Assembly: GCF_040712315.1 (NCBI RefSeq)
Contig: NC_134015.1
Location: forward strand, 13,350,945 to 13,414,944
Direction of reading: 5' to 3'
Source: Castanea sativa
Lineage: Eukaryota; Streptophyta; Magnoliopsida; Fagales; Fagaceae
Length of the DNA: 64,000 bases
Part shown: in pieces, positions 12,039 to 24,099 of the stretch
How positions within the stretch are numbered: the stretch's first letter is position 1
Layout: each line of letters begins with the position of its first letter
Notes under the pieces: model-generated
The model's database searches: none
The model's input: only the letters and a program-made list of their open reading frames with translations
Told to the model about the DNA's origin: nothing
Position numbers and translations under genes: made by a program

Positions 12039-12590
12039 TGTAAGGACCAAAAATCATGTAAAAGACTTAGCAACCACCACAACGTATTATGATTAAAGAT
12101 CCTAAAACAATGAATTTGTAGAGAGGGTAGCAACAACAAAGCTTTTGACGTCCCTCTTTCCCGTGTCTCTCCTCTCTTATTTATACTCTTTGCCCTTACT
12201 ATCTCAGCCCTACACCTCTTCATCTACTCCACCCCTTCTACTGACACTTGTCCATTCCCTTGTAATCGGTAATGAAGAGAAGCTTTAGCTCTGTACTGTT
12301 CAGGTCATTTCTATATTAATGCAACGGATAAAACTGGTACTCCCTATTCAATGCGGCCAGAATGGTTGGTGTAGAACATTCAATGCAACGTTCATAGTTA
12401 CCCAGCCCCCACCTAGATATTTGCAATATACCCCATATATCATTAATCTACCTTTCGTCCTTTGTCCGGCCACCCCATTTCATCCTCGGGACAGTGACTT
12501 TTATTCTCCTCTACTCCTTATGCCTTTCAGTATGTCCTCGAGTCTTCAGATCTTTGGGTCCTCGGGTCTTCGGATCTTCGGGTCCTCACA
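12039..12590 (-). repeat. 5' LTR of element 1
   Basis: 552-bp LTR, TG...CA, matching 2396-2953. It is the 5' LTR because gag begins just inside it on the minus strand. It carries a TATAAATA box on the minus strand at 12178-12185, the likely element promoter. Confidence 0.93.
12178..12185 (-). promoter_or_regulatory. TATA box in the 5' LTR of element 1
   Basis: TATAAATA on the minus strand, in the sense orientation of gag-pol. The 5' LTR of element 2 has the same octamer at 53613-53620. Confidence 0.55.
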
Positions 12591-12595
12591 CTTAT
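12591..12595. repeat. Target site duplication of element 1, right copy
   Basis: CTTAT directly after the right LTR, matching the left flank. Confidence 0.9.
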
Positions 12596-14640
12596 AAAAG
12601 TTGTGTTAAATTTTCTTAAAATGATTTATTAACAACTGTCCTAAGGACACCTTTTAACATGACCTTAAAATTAATAAACTATTTTAAATCTGTCTTTGTT
12701 TATTACTTTATTCTTTAAATTATATGTACAATTTTTTTTTCTTGTTTGTTATTGTTAGGGTTTTAGGCCCCAGTAGTCACAATATTAACCAATTCTTAAC
12801 CAAGTAATTAATTAGATTAATTATGTTTTAGATATGAATTGATTAACATCACACAAACATGAATCACATAAGACACCAAATTGATGACTTAGGGAAATTG
12901 ATGAAACAAACCATTTCACAGTATAAACTTGAAGGGATTAAATCATCAAACCTCAAGACAGCAAATTCATTAAAATAGAATAGAAGATTACCTCATGTAG
13001 TGCGTACTGACATGACTACTTGTAGTTCCAAGATCTACGGACTGTTCTATACTAATTTGTTGCACACAAACTCTTAGATTGTGACTTTGAGATCTAATCT
13101 CAAAGATTTGTCTAGTAACATCTTTTGTATGCGTGCAAGTCTTAGATTAATGCTTCAAGAGAGCTTGAAAAATTCTAGATTTGTGTACAAAAACACTACC
13201 CTCTTGTAGATGTTAAAACATGGTCTAGGGTTTTATATATAGTGTATTTGAGTTGCACAAAACCCTACATCCAACAGTTGAAAAAAAAAAATTGTTGAAT
13301 ACCCAATCTGCCCTAGTCTTGATTGGTCAAGACATATAGTTCAACCGGTCAAGTCAAATGACTCTCAACCTATTGAGCTGCAGTTGAAATACAACACAAT
13401 AGCTGTCCAATTTCTACATTCTTGAGTTTTCAACCTATCGAGTTGAAGTTGAAATACAACACAACAGTTGTCTAGTTTCTACATTCTTGAGTCTTCTATT
13501 GTTTTTAACCTGATTTGTCTTGATCAGTAGTATAGCCCGTTACCAAATAAGTAGACAAACTTAGTTCTAAACATTACAATGGTTTGTGATTAGCCAGCCC
13601 ATAAACATGGACCTAACCACTCACTTCTCCCCCCCCCCCCTTTTTTTTTCTCGGATCCTAGTTGTTGAATCTTTAGGGTTGGAGCACATTTTAGTCCCAT
13701 AAACAATTCCCGCTTAGCTCATTTATAAGAAAAGCCTGGGCTAAACAAATCTAAATCTAGTCTTTGGGCCAGTGAATCTGATCATTTAAGCCCAACTAAT
13801 TTCTACCCCACTTTCTTATTCTAGGTTCTTTAATATATGAACACAAAGTTAGTCCACTTTTTTTTTGGGAGGGGGGGGGGGGGGCAATAGTTATTCCACT
13901 TTCTTAAGTCCTTATAAATGTCCATTGTGTCAATGGAGTGATGAACTTAAAGCAGTAACATGGAGATAAAAGAATTAAATTACAATGCCATGTTATATGT
14001 AACTAATAAGACCTTTTTTCGGAGATCATACCAATTTTTTTGGTTGATTACCCAATCCCTGCAAATTGTTACTAAAGGAGAAAAAAAATCAAATTTGTTT
14101 TTGTAACTTTTGGAGTACGCCTATTTGTATTGAATTTATTGTTCTTGAATACATAATATGTTTGTGTTTTATCATCCAATACAAAAATCATTTGAAATTT
14201 ATTGAGAAATCTAATGGTGGGGGAGTGGACCTAATCTGCCCCAAGGACCTTGACCCAAAGAGAAAATCTTGAGAAGCTCCATCTGTTGAATGGGCTCGGC
14301 CCAAAGACCAGTAAATGACCAACGAGCCCCCCATTGAGAATAAACCATTTGGGCCCATTATCGAGGTAGTTTGAGGAATTCATCTTCTCGAGGAATAATA
14401 ACTCAACCGAGAAGCGGTCAAGTGCTTAATCGAGGACACTCCTCCTATCTTCTCCGAGGAACACATAGAAGAACACGCAAAATCCAATATAACAGTCACC
14501 TCCATATTAATGAGTTCTACCTATAATAAAAAAGTTTAGCTCAAAAACAATGTAGAGTTAAATTCATGTAATTTATGATGTGATGATTAAATAGACTTTC
14601 TGTTATTTTAATTACATAACTTTTTAAAGGAGTTTTACAA
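12596..14640. other. Intergenic, no gene recognised
   Basis: AT-rich DNA with a run of C at 13626-13640 followed by T, and a G run near 13871-13884. 12740-13530 contains LTR-like text (an ATATATAG box, repeated GTTGAAATACAACACAA at about 13383 and 13449) but no boundaries I can defend. 14200-14500 has CCGAGGA-type motifs seen also in the solo LTR at 33.4 kb and may be an LTR remnant. Confidence 0.4.
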
Positions 14641-15668
14641 AATTGTTATGCTAAGTAATAAGTTGAAAATGACAACTTCAAATCAGATCAGTTTAGAGCA
14701 AAATTTTGTTTTTGAAATACAATACAATAAAAAAGAACTAGATCGCAAGGTAAACAAACAACCAAGGCACTCACACTCCCAACCATTCCCAAGTCCCACC
14801 ACGTGCATCCCACCTCGGATGCTCAAAACGACAGCGTCCGCGACATCCGTCCACCAGTAGAAACAACACATCTCCAAAGGAAAAAAAGATTATTATAAAA
14901 ATTATACAATTAATAATGTTATCCTCGGAAACGTTGTCGTTCCACCCATTCAATCTGGATAAATAAATCTGTCTCCTATCCAAAAAAATCAATGTCGGTC
15001 TCTCACGGTGTAACCAAAAAAAAAAATCACATGGGTCTGTTTGGTACATTGGTTGTGTTATACACAAGCTATCTTTTCATAGTTCTATTTTTATTTTTTT
15101 AAAAGTAAAACATTATTGTAATCTTAATTTTTTTAATGTAATTGTAATTATAACCTACTCATTCATGATATAAATATGATATTCCTAATATTTGTTTTAA
15201 AAGTGAAAAGGTAAAAAAAATGTCAGTCATATAAATTATTCATCACTTTTAAGTAATATTTTTTTTTTTCTCCTAATTTTTATTAATTAACTTTATGATG
15301 AACTTTATTATCATGTAAGATCAATATATTCTCCAAAAAAAAAAAATTTAAGATCAATGAATATATTATTATCAAAGTATTATTATTGAATGATTTTCCT
15401 ATTTGATAATTGACTAATTGTGTTATACTTGTATTCCACTATTCCTTCCCATCAATAAATAAAATTTCATAAAGTAGTATGCTTATTTCCTATTTGGATG
15501 TTTTATGAAAATGAAATACTAACATTGACTTTATTTCATTAAAATGCTAGCTACTAACAAAATATTACGTGGGACAGATAGAGCAAACAACATTTTCTCT
15601 TCTTCTAATTTTATAATTTTTCAAAATGATAGTAAAAAAGTAATGATTATTCTTTTAATTATAAGAAC
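14641..15668. other. Intergenic, no gene recognised
   Basis: A short GC-richer patch at 14760-14870 is not recognised as a gene. The rest is AT-rich with homopolymer runs. Confidence 0.4.
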
Positions 15669-15789
15669 CTAGGAGCCATTTAGTAATAGTTTTCTAGTAA
15701 CATTATTTAAGTGTTATAAAAATATGTGTGAGTTAAAAAGTGTTGTGAAAATACATGTTGTGGTGTTTAAACAACCATACCAAACTGTC
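15669..15789. mobile_element. Degenerate MITE-like unit
   Basis: Starts GGAGCCATTTAGTAAT and ends ACCATACCAAACTGTCT, weakly inverted. The inner text AAAATATGTGTGAGTTAAAAAGTG resembles the next unit. Confidence 0.4.
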
Positions 15790-15792
15790 TTA

Positions 15793-15946
15793 GGGTCTGT
15801 TTACTGTTTTATAATGTTGTTCTAGTAACATTATTTGTATTTTTTGAAAATATGTGTAGATGAAAAAGAGTGTATAAATACGTGTAATGTTGTTTAAATA
15901 CTGAAAACTATTATTTAAACAATAATAACAAAGTACAAACAGACCC
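15793..15946. mobile_element. MITE, GGGTCTGTTT family
   Basis: 154 bp with 10-bp terminal inverted repeats GGGTCTGTTT ... AAACAGACCC. AT-rich inside, no coding capacity. Confidence 0.7.
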
Positions 15947-15949
15947 TCA

Positions 15950-16132
15950 GAGCCTGTTTGGTAATATTATTCTAATAATATTGTTTGTATTTTTTTAAAA
16001 TATATATAGATAAAAAAATATATGAAAATATATATAAACAAACGCCCCTTCCTATCTTAAACAACAATTATTCTTAAACTTTAAAAAACATTAAAACTGT
16101 ATCTAACAAAACGAAGTGCCAAACAGGCCTCT
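15950..16132. mobile_element. MITE, GCCTGTTTGG family
   Basis: Ends GAGCCTGTTTGGTA and TGCCAAACAGGCCTCT are inverted with one extra base. The interior is AT-rich and resembles the two preceding units. It ends about 50 bp before the methyltransferase start codon. Confidence 0.6.
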
Positions 16133-16156
16133 GCTTTTGTGCTCAAATCACAGTTC

Positions 16157-16180
16157 AGACAGAGAGAGAGAGAGAGAGAC
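16157..16180 (+). repeat. GA microsatellite in the 5' leader
   Basis: Run of AG dinucleotides directly before the methyltransferase ATG, so it is probably in its 5' UTR. Confidence 0.8.
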
Positions 16181-16182
16181 GC

Positions 16183-18589
16183 ATGGCTCTCACATCATCG
16201 ACGACACCGAAGGGCATAGTGATAACAGTACCAGTTCTCGTACTTGCAGCCTCGGCTGCCGCTATTTTTTTGGTCTTCCTTTTGTCTTCTCTTTCCTCAT
16301 GCTCTTGTCCCTCTAATATTAATATCAACACTTCTCCCGTGTCCGCTTCCACCGCCGAACCCCGTGTCCCCGTATCCCTCTCTGATGATGATGCTGGTGG
16401 TGGTGCTGGCCGTGTCGTCGTGTCCACGACCAAAGATGATGTGGAGTGGGTGAAGGATCAGATCCGATTGAACGGCCTTCATATGCAGGACAATGTGCTC
16501 CGCAAAGGAATTAACCCCCGCACCAGAGCCCAGCAGCTCCAAGATCTCGAACAGTTTGTACATTCTCTCTATCTTTGTAGTTTATGAATTTGTTTCTATA
16601 TGTATGTATGTATGTATGTTTTATGTGTGTATTTATGAATGTGTTGAAATGGGTGTATGTTGTTTTAACTTGTAAGTGTGAATTCAAATGTGAAGTTTTA
16701 AAATTTGTGTGTAGTTGTGATATGGGTATGTGGCATATTTGTTTATCTATGTGTTTACGTGTCTATTTGTTTATTTATGTATTGCTCTCTTAATTAGGAT
16801 TTGAGAGTTGTGTGTTTATATTTTCTGTGTGTGCATCATGTGTTTGTTTTAGAATTGGGATTAGTCTTTGCCAAAGTGTGGTCTTTCTTTATGCGTGTGT
16901 GGAATGTATGAGATTAGAGTGAGCGGAACTGAGTTGGTTTGTTTGTGGAGTTTTGGTTAATGTGGTGGGCAGTGGGGGAGTTGGGTTTGGAACCGTGTGA
17001 TTTGGGGGTTTGGGGTGAAATTTTTAGATGGTGGTGGCTTGTTGGAGGAAGAATGCAAAGGAGGGAAAAAGGGGTGGGGAAATGATCAATAAGAAATGTC
17101 GGTTGTGGATGACGGATTTTAATAGCATGGAGGGGAAAAGGGGGAGTGGGGGAGAGTGGGAATCTGAGAGAAAATGGAAGAAAATTTGGGGGAACTTTTC
17201 TGGAACATTCTGCATTGTTCAATGTGTTTATTGGAAGTTATAATTAAGCTTTGGTGTATTCACTTCTAGAACTATGCTTTGCTTTTGTTGAATCAGCTCT
17301 TTGAGTTCACACACATTTTTTTGTTTGGAATACACGGATACAGGGGATTAGAGCCTGTAGACATTGTATCTGCCATTCATTGATACTGGTTTCAGAATCG
17401 TGATGGAAGTTTCCATGGAAACTGTTAAATGTTTCTCCTTTTATTGGGTTGGTCTAACTTACATGCTTTGTTTTTATGCTGTTCTGGGGCTTGGCAAATG
17501 CTTGTGCCCCTTGACTCAGGTTAGGTGGGGGTGGGTTGGATGGGTGATAGTGTCAAGTAGGGCAATGAATCATTTGCTTTCTGAGAAGTGCAAAAATTAT
17601 CGGTAGACTATAGTTTAGAAACTATGATCAGTAGGACCACAGGAAAACAAACACAATTGGAAGCATATGATTAGAAGCTTTTGCTTCCTTTCTATTTAGT
17701 TTTATTGGAAAATCACATTTAGGGACACTTCATCAATCAATTTAATGCTGGTTCTGTCTTATGCATTTATTTGGACACTTATTGCAACATAATAATTTCA
17801 GCTTTTATTTGAAGGCTATATGTAGTATGTGTAGATTTATCTTTTTGATATACATAGTTGGGTTTCTGCATTTCAGTTTTTATTTATTTTTATGAATGTC
17901 TTCGTCAAGATTTTGAACAAATTCTCCTTCCCAGATTCAAAGGCATATCGCATTATGAAGAACCTGAGGCAAACAACCACACAGCCTTCCCATGTCCTGG
18001 TGAGCTTCTTGTTGAGGAGCATCACAGCAACTATGGAGAGCCCTGGGCAGGCGGGCGAGATGTGTTTGAGTTCCTTGCTGAATCCAGCCACCTCAAGCCT
18101 GACTCACGTGTCCTTGAGATTGGCTGTGGCACCCTCCGAGTTGGCTTGCATTTCATTCGCTATCTCAATCCTGAGCACTTCCATTGTCTTGAAAGAGATG
18201 AGCTCTCTCTGATGGCTGCATTTCGATATGAGCTTCCTTCCCAAGGGCTCCTATACAAGCGCCCTTTGATTGTGAAAGGTGAGGACATGGATTTCACCAT
18301 GTTTGGTTCAGGAGTTGTGTATGATTTGATCTATGCTAGTGCTGTCTTTCTTCATATGCCTGATAAGCTTGTGTGGGTCGGACTGGAGAGGTTAGCAAGT
18401 AAATTAAAACCTTATGATGGGCGAATATATGTGTCACATAACATAAAGTTCTGTTCCCGGATGGGAGGAGAGGAGTGTACAAAGCGGCTTACGAGTTTGG
18501 GACTTGAGTATATTGGAAAGCATACACATGATAGCTTGCTTTTCAATCACTATGAGATCTGGTTTGGGTTTAGGCGGTCAAAGGAATAG
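16183..18589 (+). CDS. Membrane-anchored SAM-dependent methyltransferase-like protein
   Basis: Two exons, 16183-16553 and 17935-18589, joining in frame to 341 residues. The donor is CA|GTTTGT and the acceptor CCCAG|ATTC; the join gives DLEQFKGISHYEEP. An N-terminal hydrophobic helix (about residues 11-35, IVITVPVLVLAASAAAIFL) should anchor it in a membrane. A low-complexity linker follows. The catalytic domain shows the SAM-binding glycine motif VLEIGCGTLRVG and a later DLIYASAVFLHM segment typical of class I methyltransferases. Substrate unknown. A MITE abuts the promoter and the intron is about 1.4 kb. No lesions. The family is confident from motifs, the specific role is not. Confidence 0.87.
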
Positions 18590-19764
18590 TACTTTTTGGA
18601 TCTGATTCTTCTGTGATTTAGTTCATGATTTGGAAGCAGGTATTAGAGCCTTCAATGATCACAAATTACTGCAACCAGAAATATTGAGTCTTCAATCTCC
18701 TGTTGATAAATTTGTGCGGAAGAGATGGTCTCCATTTGAATGGATCACTAGCTTAAGTGCAAAATTGAACCTGTTTTGTATTTTTGAGCAGCAAAGGGTT
18801 CATTGTAACATTGTAGGTATACGGGATTGTCATGTTATGTACTGGCTACTAGAGATCTGTTAACTTATTCTTTTCCTTCTAATTCTTCTTCTTCTTTAGT
18901 TTCATGGTTGTGCTTATTGTTGCGTATAATATTATCTAAAAACAATGGCAATCAGATGGTTCAATGTAAAAAGACAGAGGTAAGGCATGGTTACAAAGTA
19001 CTCAATATTTTGTTTCAAAATCTTCAGAGTGGTATTAGTAAATAGGGAGTTGAGTGTCACTTAAGCTTCAAATGAAGAAGAAGAAGAACGTAAATGAAGT
19101 TGAGTGGAGGAACCTTGTGTACTTAAGCTTCAAATTTGCTCGCAGAAGCTTTGTACTTGTCTAAAATATCATAGAATCTTTTAAACTAAAGCAGGGCCCT
19201 TCTGAAGACCTTTTAGTTTTTTTTTTTCAAACTAAATTGCTTATATGAATTTTAACAATACATATAATTGAGCTCAAATATCTGTCCCAACAAAGGACTT
19301 TGTGATGCTATAGATTGGAAATGATTATTTGTTTATAAAATAGTATTTTAAATCCACATATTAATAAAATTTAAATCCATTGGTTGGTTATCATAACTTA
19401 TTTATCAATTGAAAATAAAATTACATTTTCAAACTTGATTTATATTTCTCTTCAAATACATTTGGATCCAAATGGTATGTGTCTTGACTCTGGCTCGATT
19501 ATTGATCTTTTCCATCTGTGGCTTAAATTGAAAGAGAGAGAGAGAGAGAGAAAAAAAACACATTTTAAACTTTATAATTCGTGAACAATTTCAAATAAAC
19601 CTCATTTTCAGAATTTTCAAATTAAACTGTATACTTTAAAAACCGTTTCAATTTAAATCATAAATCCATTTTACATGATGTCATAACTATGTATTGTTTA
19701 AACAAAATGACACCATGTATATTTAGTCACCTTGGCTACCTACTACCATTGTTTAAATAGCTTA
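18590..19764. other. Methyltransferase 3' flank, no gene seen
   Basis: Probable 3' UTR followed by AT-rich DNA. Contains a GA microsatellite at 19531-19551. No coding region recognised. Confidence 0.5.
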
Positions 19765-20662
19765 GAGCAACCACACCAGATCAGTTAAAATCCTCTAAAA
19801 TAAAAAAAAGTACAACTTTTACACATTTTGTGCAAAAAAACACCCACATCAGTGGGTGTAAAAATGGGCAAAAATGTGCAAAACTATAAACGAGCTACAG
19901 TACCGTGTAAATTTACACGGATACTGTAGCACATGTATAACTTATTTTATTAATTTTTTTTCTCTCTTCTCTCTCCACCTCACTCTCTTTTTCTCTCGGA
20001 CTACTGAACCGATGCTCTCTCAAGTCTTGCCCCGATCGTCGTGCCGCTGCTGCTCACCCCAATCGCTGCTGCTCACGCCGATTGCCGCTATATCAACGAT
20101 CACTGCCGCTGCATCAACGATCTGATGTTTCGCCTCACGTTGTGTCTGATCGCCACTCACCCCGATCTCTGATCGTTGATGGTTTCGTCTCGCGTCGCCG
20201 CTGCTTTCACCTCGCCATTCTCTGATCACCGTTGCTTTCGCCTCGCCTCGCCGCTGCTCTAATCGTTGATGGTTTCGCCTCGCGGCGCCGCTGCTCTGAT
20301 CGTTGATTCGTGGCTTTTGATGGTTTTGATTTGTGGGTTTAATGATTTTGATCAGTGGGTTTGGGATTTTGATCAGTGGGTTTTGATGATTTTGATTAGT
20401 GGTTTTGGGATTTTGACGGTGGGTTGATGATGGAGGCTGGCTTGATGGTGGTGGTTGTGTGGGTTGTTGATGGTGGCCGGTTCCGCTGCTCTGAGGGTTA
20501 ACGGTGGCTGGGTATTATTTATGAATGAATATTATATTTGTACAAACACGTATAATAAAGGAACTGATGTGAGTACTTTGTAAAAGTGATAGTGTAAAAT
20601 AGAAAAAGTAGATTTTTTGTGTAAAATAGAGGAAATTTTTAAAAGAGCTGATGTGGTTGCTC
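19765..20662. mobile_element. Harbinger-like non-autonomous DNA element
   Basis: 898 bp. Terminal inverted repeats start GAGCAACCACACCAG and end CTGATGTGGTTGCTC, with similarity continuing about 40 bp. Flanked by the 3-bp duplication TTA (19762-19764 and 20663-20665), as expected for PIF/Harbinger. No transposase. The interior is unusually GC-rich, with degenerate repeats of GATCGTTGATGGTTTCGCCTC between 20160 and 20310. Confidence 0.8.
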
Positions 20663-20776
20663 TTACACCACTGTTTAAAGAATTTACACCTTTTTACTTG
20701 TTTTAGGCAAAAATGGGCAAATAGCCCTAACAGCTGAAGAATATAGTTAGTAGGCACTGTTTTAGAAGTTTATAGA

Positions 20777-20920
20777 ATACTAGCATCTCGACTCTTAGAG
20801 AGTCGATTTTGAGGCTATAAATCGTCTCTTAGATAGTCGATTTTTGTGGGTTGATCAGATCTGATGTGACGATTTTCCACGTGGCGGCCACCTGGAAATC
20901 GAGTTTTTAAGAGTCGATTT
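20777..20920 (+). repeat. Left TIR of the MULE
   Basis: 144 bp, inverted relative to 25080-25223. Contains several palindromes of the AGTCGATTT type and a CCACGTGG G-box core. Part of it (79-bp unit, 20870-20948) is tandemly duplicated at 20949-21025. Confidence 0.85.
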
Positions 20921-21319
20921 ATATATCAACTCTTAAATACTCGGTTGGCGATTTTCCACGTGGTGGCCACCTGGAAATCGAGTTTTTAAGAGTCGATTTA
21001 TATATCAACTCTTAAATACTCGGTTTCCAGGTGACGTGTACATGTCACTTGAACCACCTGGATAGCTACTGCTTTAATTACAACAACATTCAGTAATAAA
21101 CAAAATAACAACTAAGTCGATACAACATAGTTTACATAGTTGCCTAACACTTGTTGTCCATACCGAAGATAACTACAACTCCCACGTACAATGCCATTCC
21201 AAAATCGAGCCTCCGCTCGCTTGAAAAAAATTAAAATGCAGTTGTTAGTTCCTAAATGCGAAGAACAAAAACCAAATAAGATTCTGAGCATATTATATCA
21301 AAACAACAAAGGCACTTGC

Positions 21320-24060
21320 CTAGTTTGTAGCACTACCGCCTGTCGAAGCCCCACGGGAACCGCTTGTCGAACCCCCAAGGGAATTGGGACATCTTCTGCG
21401 GTTATGCCCCTCTTCATGACACACTCCGCATCGCTGCCTCAGTTGAATCTCCCTCAAGTCCGAATCTGGGTTCCGGCTTCCCCGTTTTCGCCGTACCCCA
21501 TCCATTTCATTTCTTATTCTTGACTTCACAGGGCGACCTTTGGCCCGCAACAGACTTGGGTCAGGCACCCACCGTGGTCCGCGAACGTCCCTCCACAATG
21601 ACTCTGACATTGGCACCACAAATTGATGTGAATATGTGTGAATGGCGTTCTCCAAACTGTAACATGGGTCAATATAGCTAGTCGCATTGAGATGCAATTG
21701 TTGCAAAACTTTAATTGCATGTGAACAAGGGATCTTAATGTTTTGCCACTTTCCACAACCACATGTTCTAGCAAATATGCGCACTTCATGACTGTGGTTT
21801 CCCCCTCCACCTCTATGGTCGTTGTACGGGGTAACCACTTGATATACACCAGTTTCATGATTAAATTCCCGCACAGTGTGTCCTGAAGTTTTTTGCAAAT
21901 TTGTGTTATAAATCCCCATTGCATAATCACTCCACACCTTACCTTGACAGCGATCAGAAGTAATTTGTTTATGTCGATCATGGAAATATGCAACAAGCTT
22001 GCACCAAGTGAACTCAACCATTGCAGCAATGGGCAAACCGCGGGCACCTTTAAGTACCCCATTAAAGCACTCAGAGATATTGGTTGTCATTGCCCCGTAA
22101 CGTCTTCCACCATCATGTGACTGGGTCCATTTCTCCACATCCTCACTCATTAGATATGTGTATGGCATATAGCGTTCAAGATGGGGATCATCAGGGTCTA
22201 ACCTCCTCAATGCATTAATCTCGACATCCTTAATAGTTTGCATTATGGACTTAAATTTAGCGTCATGAGTCGCATATCCAGCTTTCAAGGCCAATGCCTT
22301 TAGAGTCGGGTCATCAAAGTGTGTGTTGAAGTTGCTAGCAACATGTCGAAGGCAATATCGGTGATGTACCTGTAACTTTCCATCATCACCTAAAGGCCAC
22401 TCTGCAATGGCGCATTTGATACCTTTATGTCGGTCAGAAATAATGCAAATGCCCTCGTTAGGTATCACATGCCCTATCGAATTCCTGAGACACTCTAAAA
22501 ACCACCCCCAACTAGCCCCTGACTCCTTGTCCACAACAGCAAAGGCGAGAGGCAAAACCTTTTGGTTAGCATCCGTTGCCATTGCAATCATCAACACCCC
22601 TCGATATTTACCATACAAATGAGTCCCATCAATACTGATCAACCGGCTGCAATATCTAAATGCAGCAATGCATGGAGCGAATGCCCAAAATACATAGCGC
22701 AAGAACGTAGTACCATCTATGGGGCTAGGTATGGTCCAATAGCCGTCCGGGTACCCGAATCCTGATCCAAGTATGCCAACAACAACTTTCGCAACCTTTG
22801 GTAAGACTACTCCCAATCTCCAAATATCTTAGCAATTGCCTTTTGTTTTGCATCCCATACCTTATAGTAAGAGAGCTTATGATTATATTTAGTATCTATG
22901 TGGCCCCGGAGCTCTTCAATACGAGCAGTGTGATTTTGTCGCAATTTCCCCACAATTTCTTATGCAACAAAATTAGAATCCATCGTTTTACCGGCTCTTT
23001 GCAGGCCAAAGGGTATACAACTATGTGGACCCACATAAGACGTGACCATCCACAGACCATTTAATTTAGCCTTCATGAATGCCCCAACGTACCACTTGCA
23101 GTTGGTGTCAATGCACGCAGCGCACAATTTAGTTTTGGTCGACCTCCGGATTATAAAATTTCTATTATCCTTTGCTGTGTATATTATCAATGCACGCTTC
23201 ACCGTCTCTTTATTTGCAAAAGTCAACCCTTTATTAAAATGCATCCCATCTTCCCAAGTAGAAACAAATGGTATCTGAAGACGTGAAGGATCAACCATAT
23301 TTTTCCAAGTATTTGCGGAGAATGACTCGGCAGGAGGTGTGTAGGCAGTGGTCGTATTTGTAACATGCTGGACACCAATATCATCGTCCGCATCACCTTC
23401 ATCATGGCACTCCATATTTTCCTCTTCAAAATTGGAAGCAAGTTCATGGTCATCCACATCCTTCTCAAAGTCGCCTCGCTCAATCCTCTCTTCGTACTCA
23501 TCCATATCATCGAGATTTTCATCATTATTCGCAAAATGATCTTCATCCTCCACCCCTAAATATGTCTCTTGAGGTTGAAGTGTTTCACTAGTATTGGCAG
23601 CATTATCTTGAGATGGGAATGTGTAACCTCCCATTGTAGTGCATCCATCGTCTAATTGCAAAGATGTAGTTGTTTATTGCTGCAACTCCTCGACATCAAC
23701 TTCTGCGAGCGGCTCGGAACTTACGTACAACTCAGCAGCATTTACTTGGGGCATTTTATGGATTCTATTAAACATGACATTTACATGTTTATCTTCTTTG
23801 ATCGCCATGTACTTGTAATTTATCCGCTCATAAAGAACTTCTTGTGGGTAACGATAAATAATATTTATGTCGTAACAAGTAGGGCTCAAACTCAGTTCTT
23901 TCATTATTTTCAACTTCAAATCATTCAATGTCTTCAACTTACGACGTAGGGCTCAAACGCATTCGATATTCGGCCCTTGAAATGCGAATCCGTCAATCTG
24001 TTCAGGATTGAAAAGGGGACCACCGTAGTATACATTTACGTCAATATTCTTCAGAGATTG
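21320..24060 (-). pseudogene. Mutator-like transposase (mudrA type), broken
   Basis: Main open segment 21320-22816: catalytic MULE core with the DDE residues expected in LISIDGTHLYGKY, CIISDRHKG and later, a SWIM zinc finger (CGCGKWQNIKIPCSHAIKV) and a C-terminal CCHC knuckle (CGVCHEEGHNRRRC). Segment 22960-23661 holds an acidic stretch and the Mu-type DNA-binding domain (KGLTFANKETVKRAL...CKWYV). Segments 23674-23937 and about 23950-24060 hold the N-terminus, which starts around NIDVNVYYGGPLFNPEQ. In-frame stops lie near 23967, 23671 and 22957, and a frameshift near 22740. It would catalyse excision and insertion of the element; it cannot be made whole here. Confidence 0.9.
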
Positions 24061-24099
24061 TGAACCTATTAGAGTCAAGGGTAATATGTTAGTGACATA

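Larger units (their letters stand above)
2396..12590 (-). mobile_element. Tat-lineage Ty3/gypsy LTR retrotransposon, complete but decayed (element 1)
   Basis: A full-length element of 10,195 bp bounded by two LTRs and a 5-bp target duplication CTTAT (2391-2395 and 12591-12595). LTR ends are TGTAAGGACC and GGTCCTCACA, an imperfect inverted pair. Coding order on the minus strand is gag, protease, RT, RNase H, a second RNase H, integrase. The second (archaeal-type) RNase H before integrase marks the Tat lineage. Between integrase and the 3' LTR (left side) lie a 78-bp tandem array and a plus-strand antisense gene. About eleven stops or frameshifts interrupt gag-pol. The LTRs differ by about 21 substitutions and two indels in my hand alignment (about 96% identity), so the insertion is not recent. 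Confidence 0.95.

Noticed and set aside
2396..12590. An integrated viral sequence such as an endogenous pararetrovirus
   Set aside because: LTRs, target duplications, a primer site and an integrase with two RNase H domains identify a Tat retrotransposon; no movement or coat protein seen.
12740..13530. A second solo LTR
   Set aside because: LTR-like text and a TATA-like box, but no TG...CA ends with a matching duplication could be found.
17028..17243. Open frames in the methyltransferase intron
   Set aside because: G-rich intron text with open frames on both strands; no domain, and the flanking splice sites give an intact protein without it.
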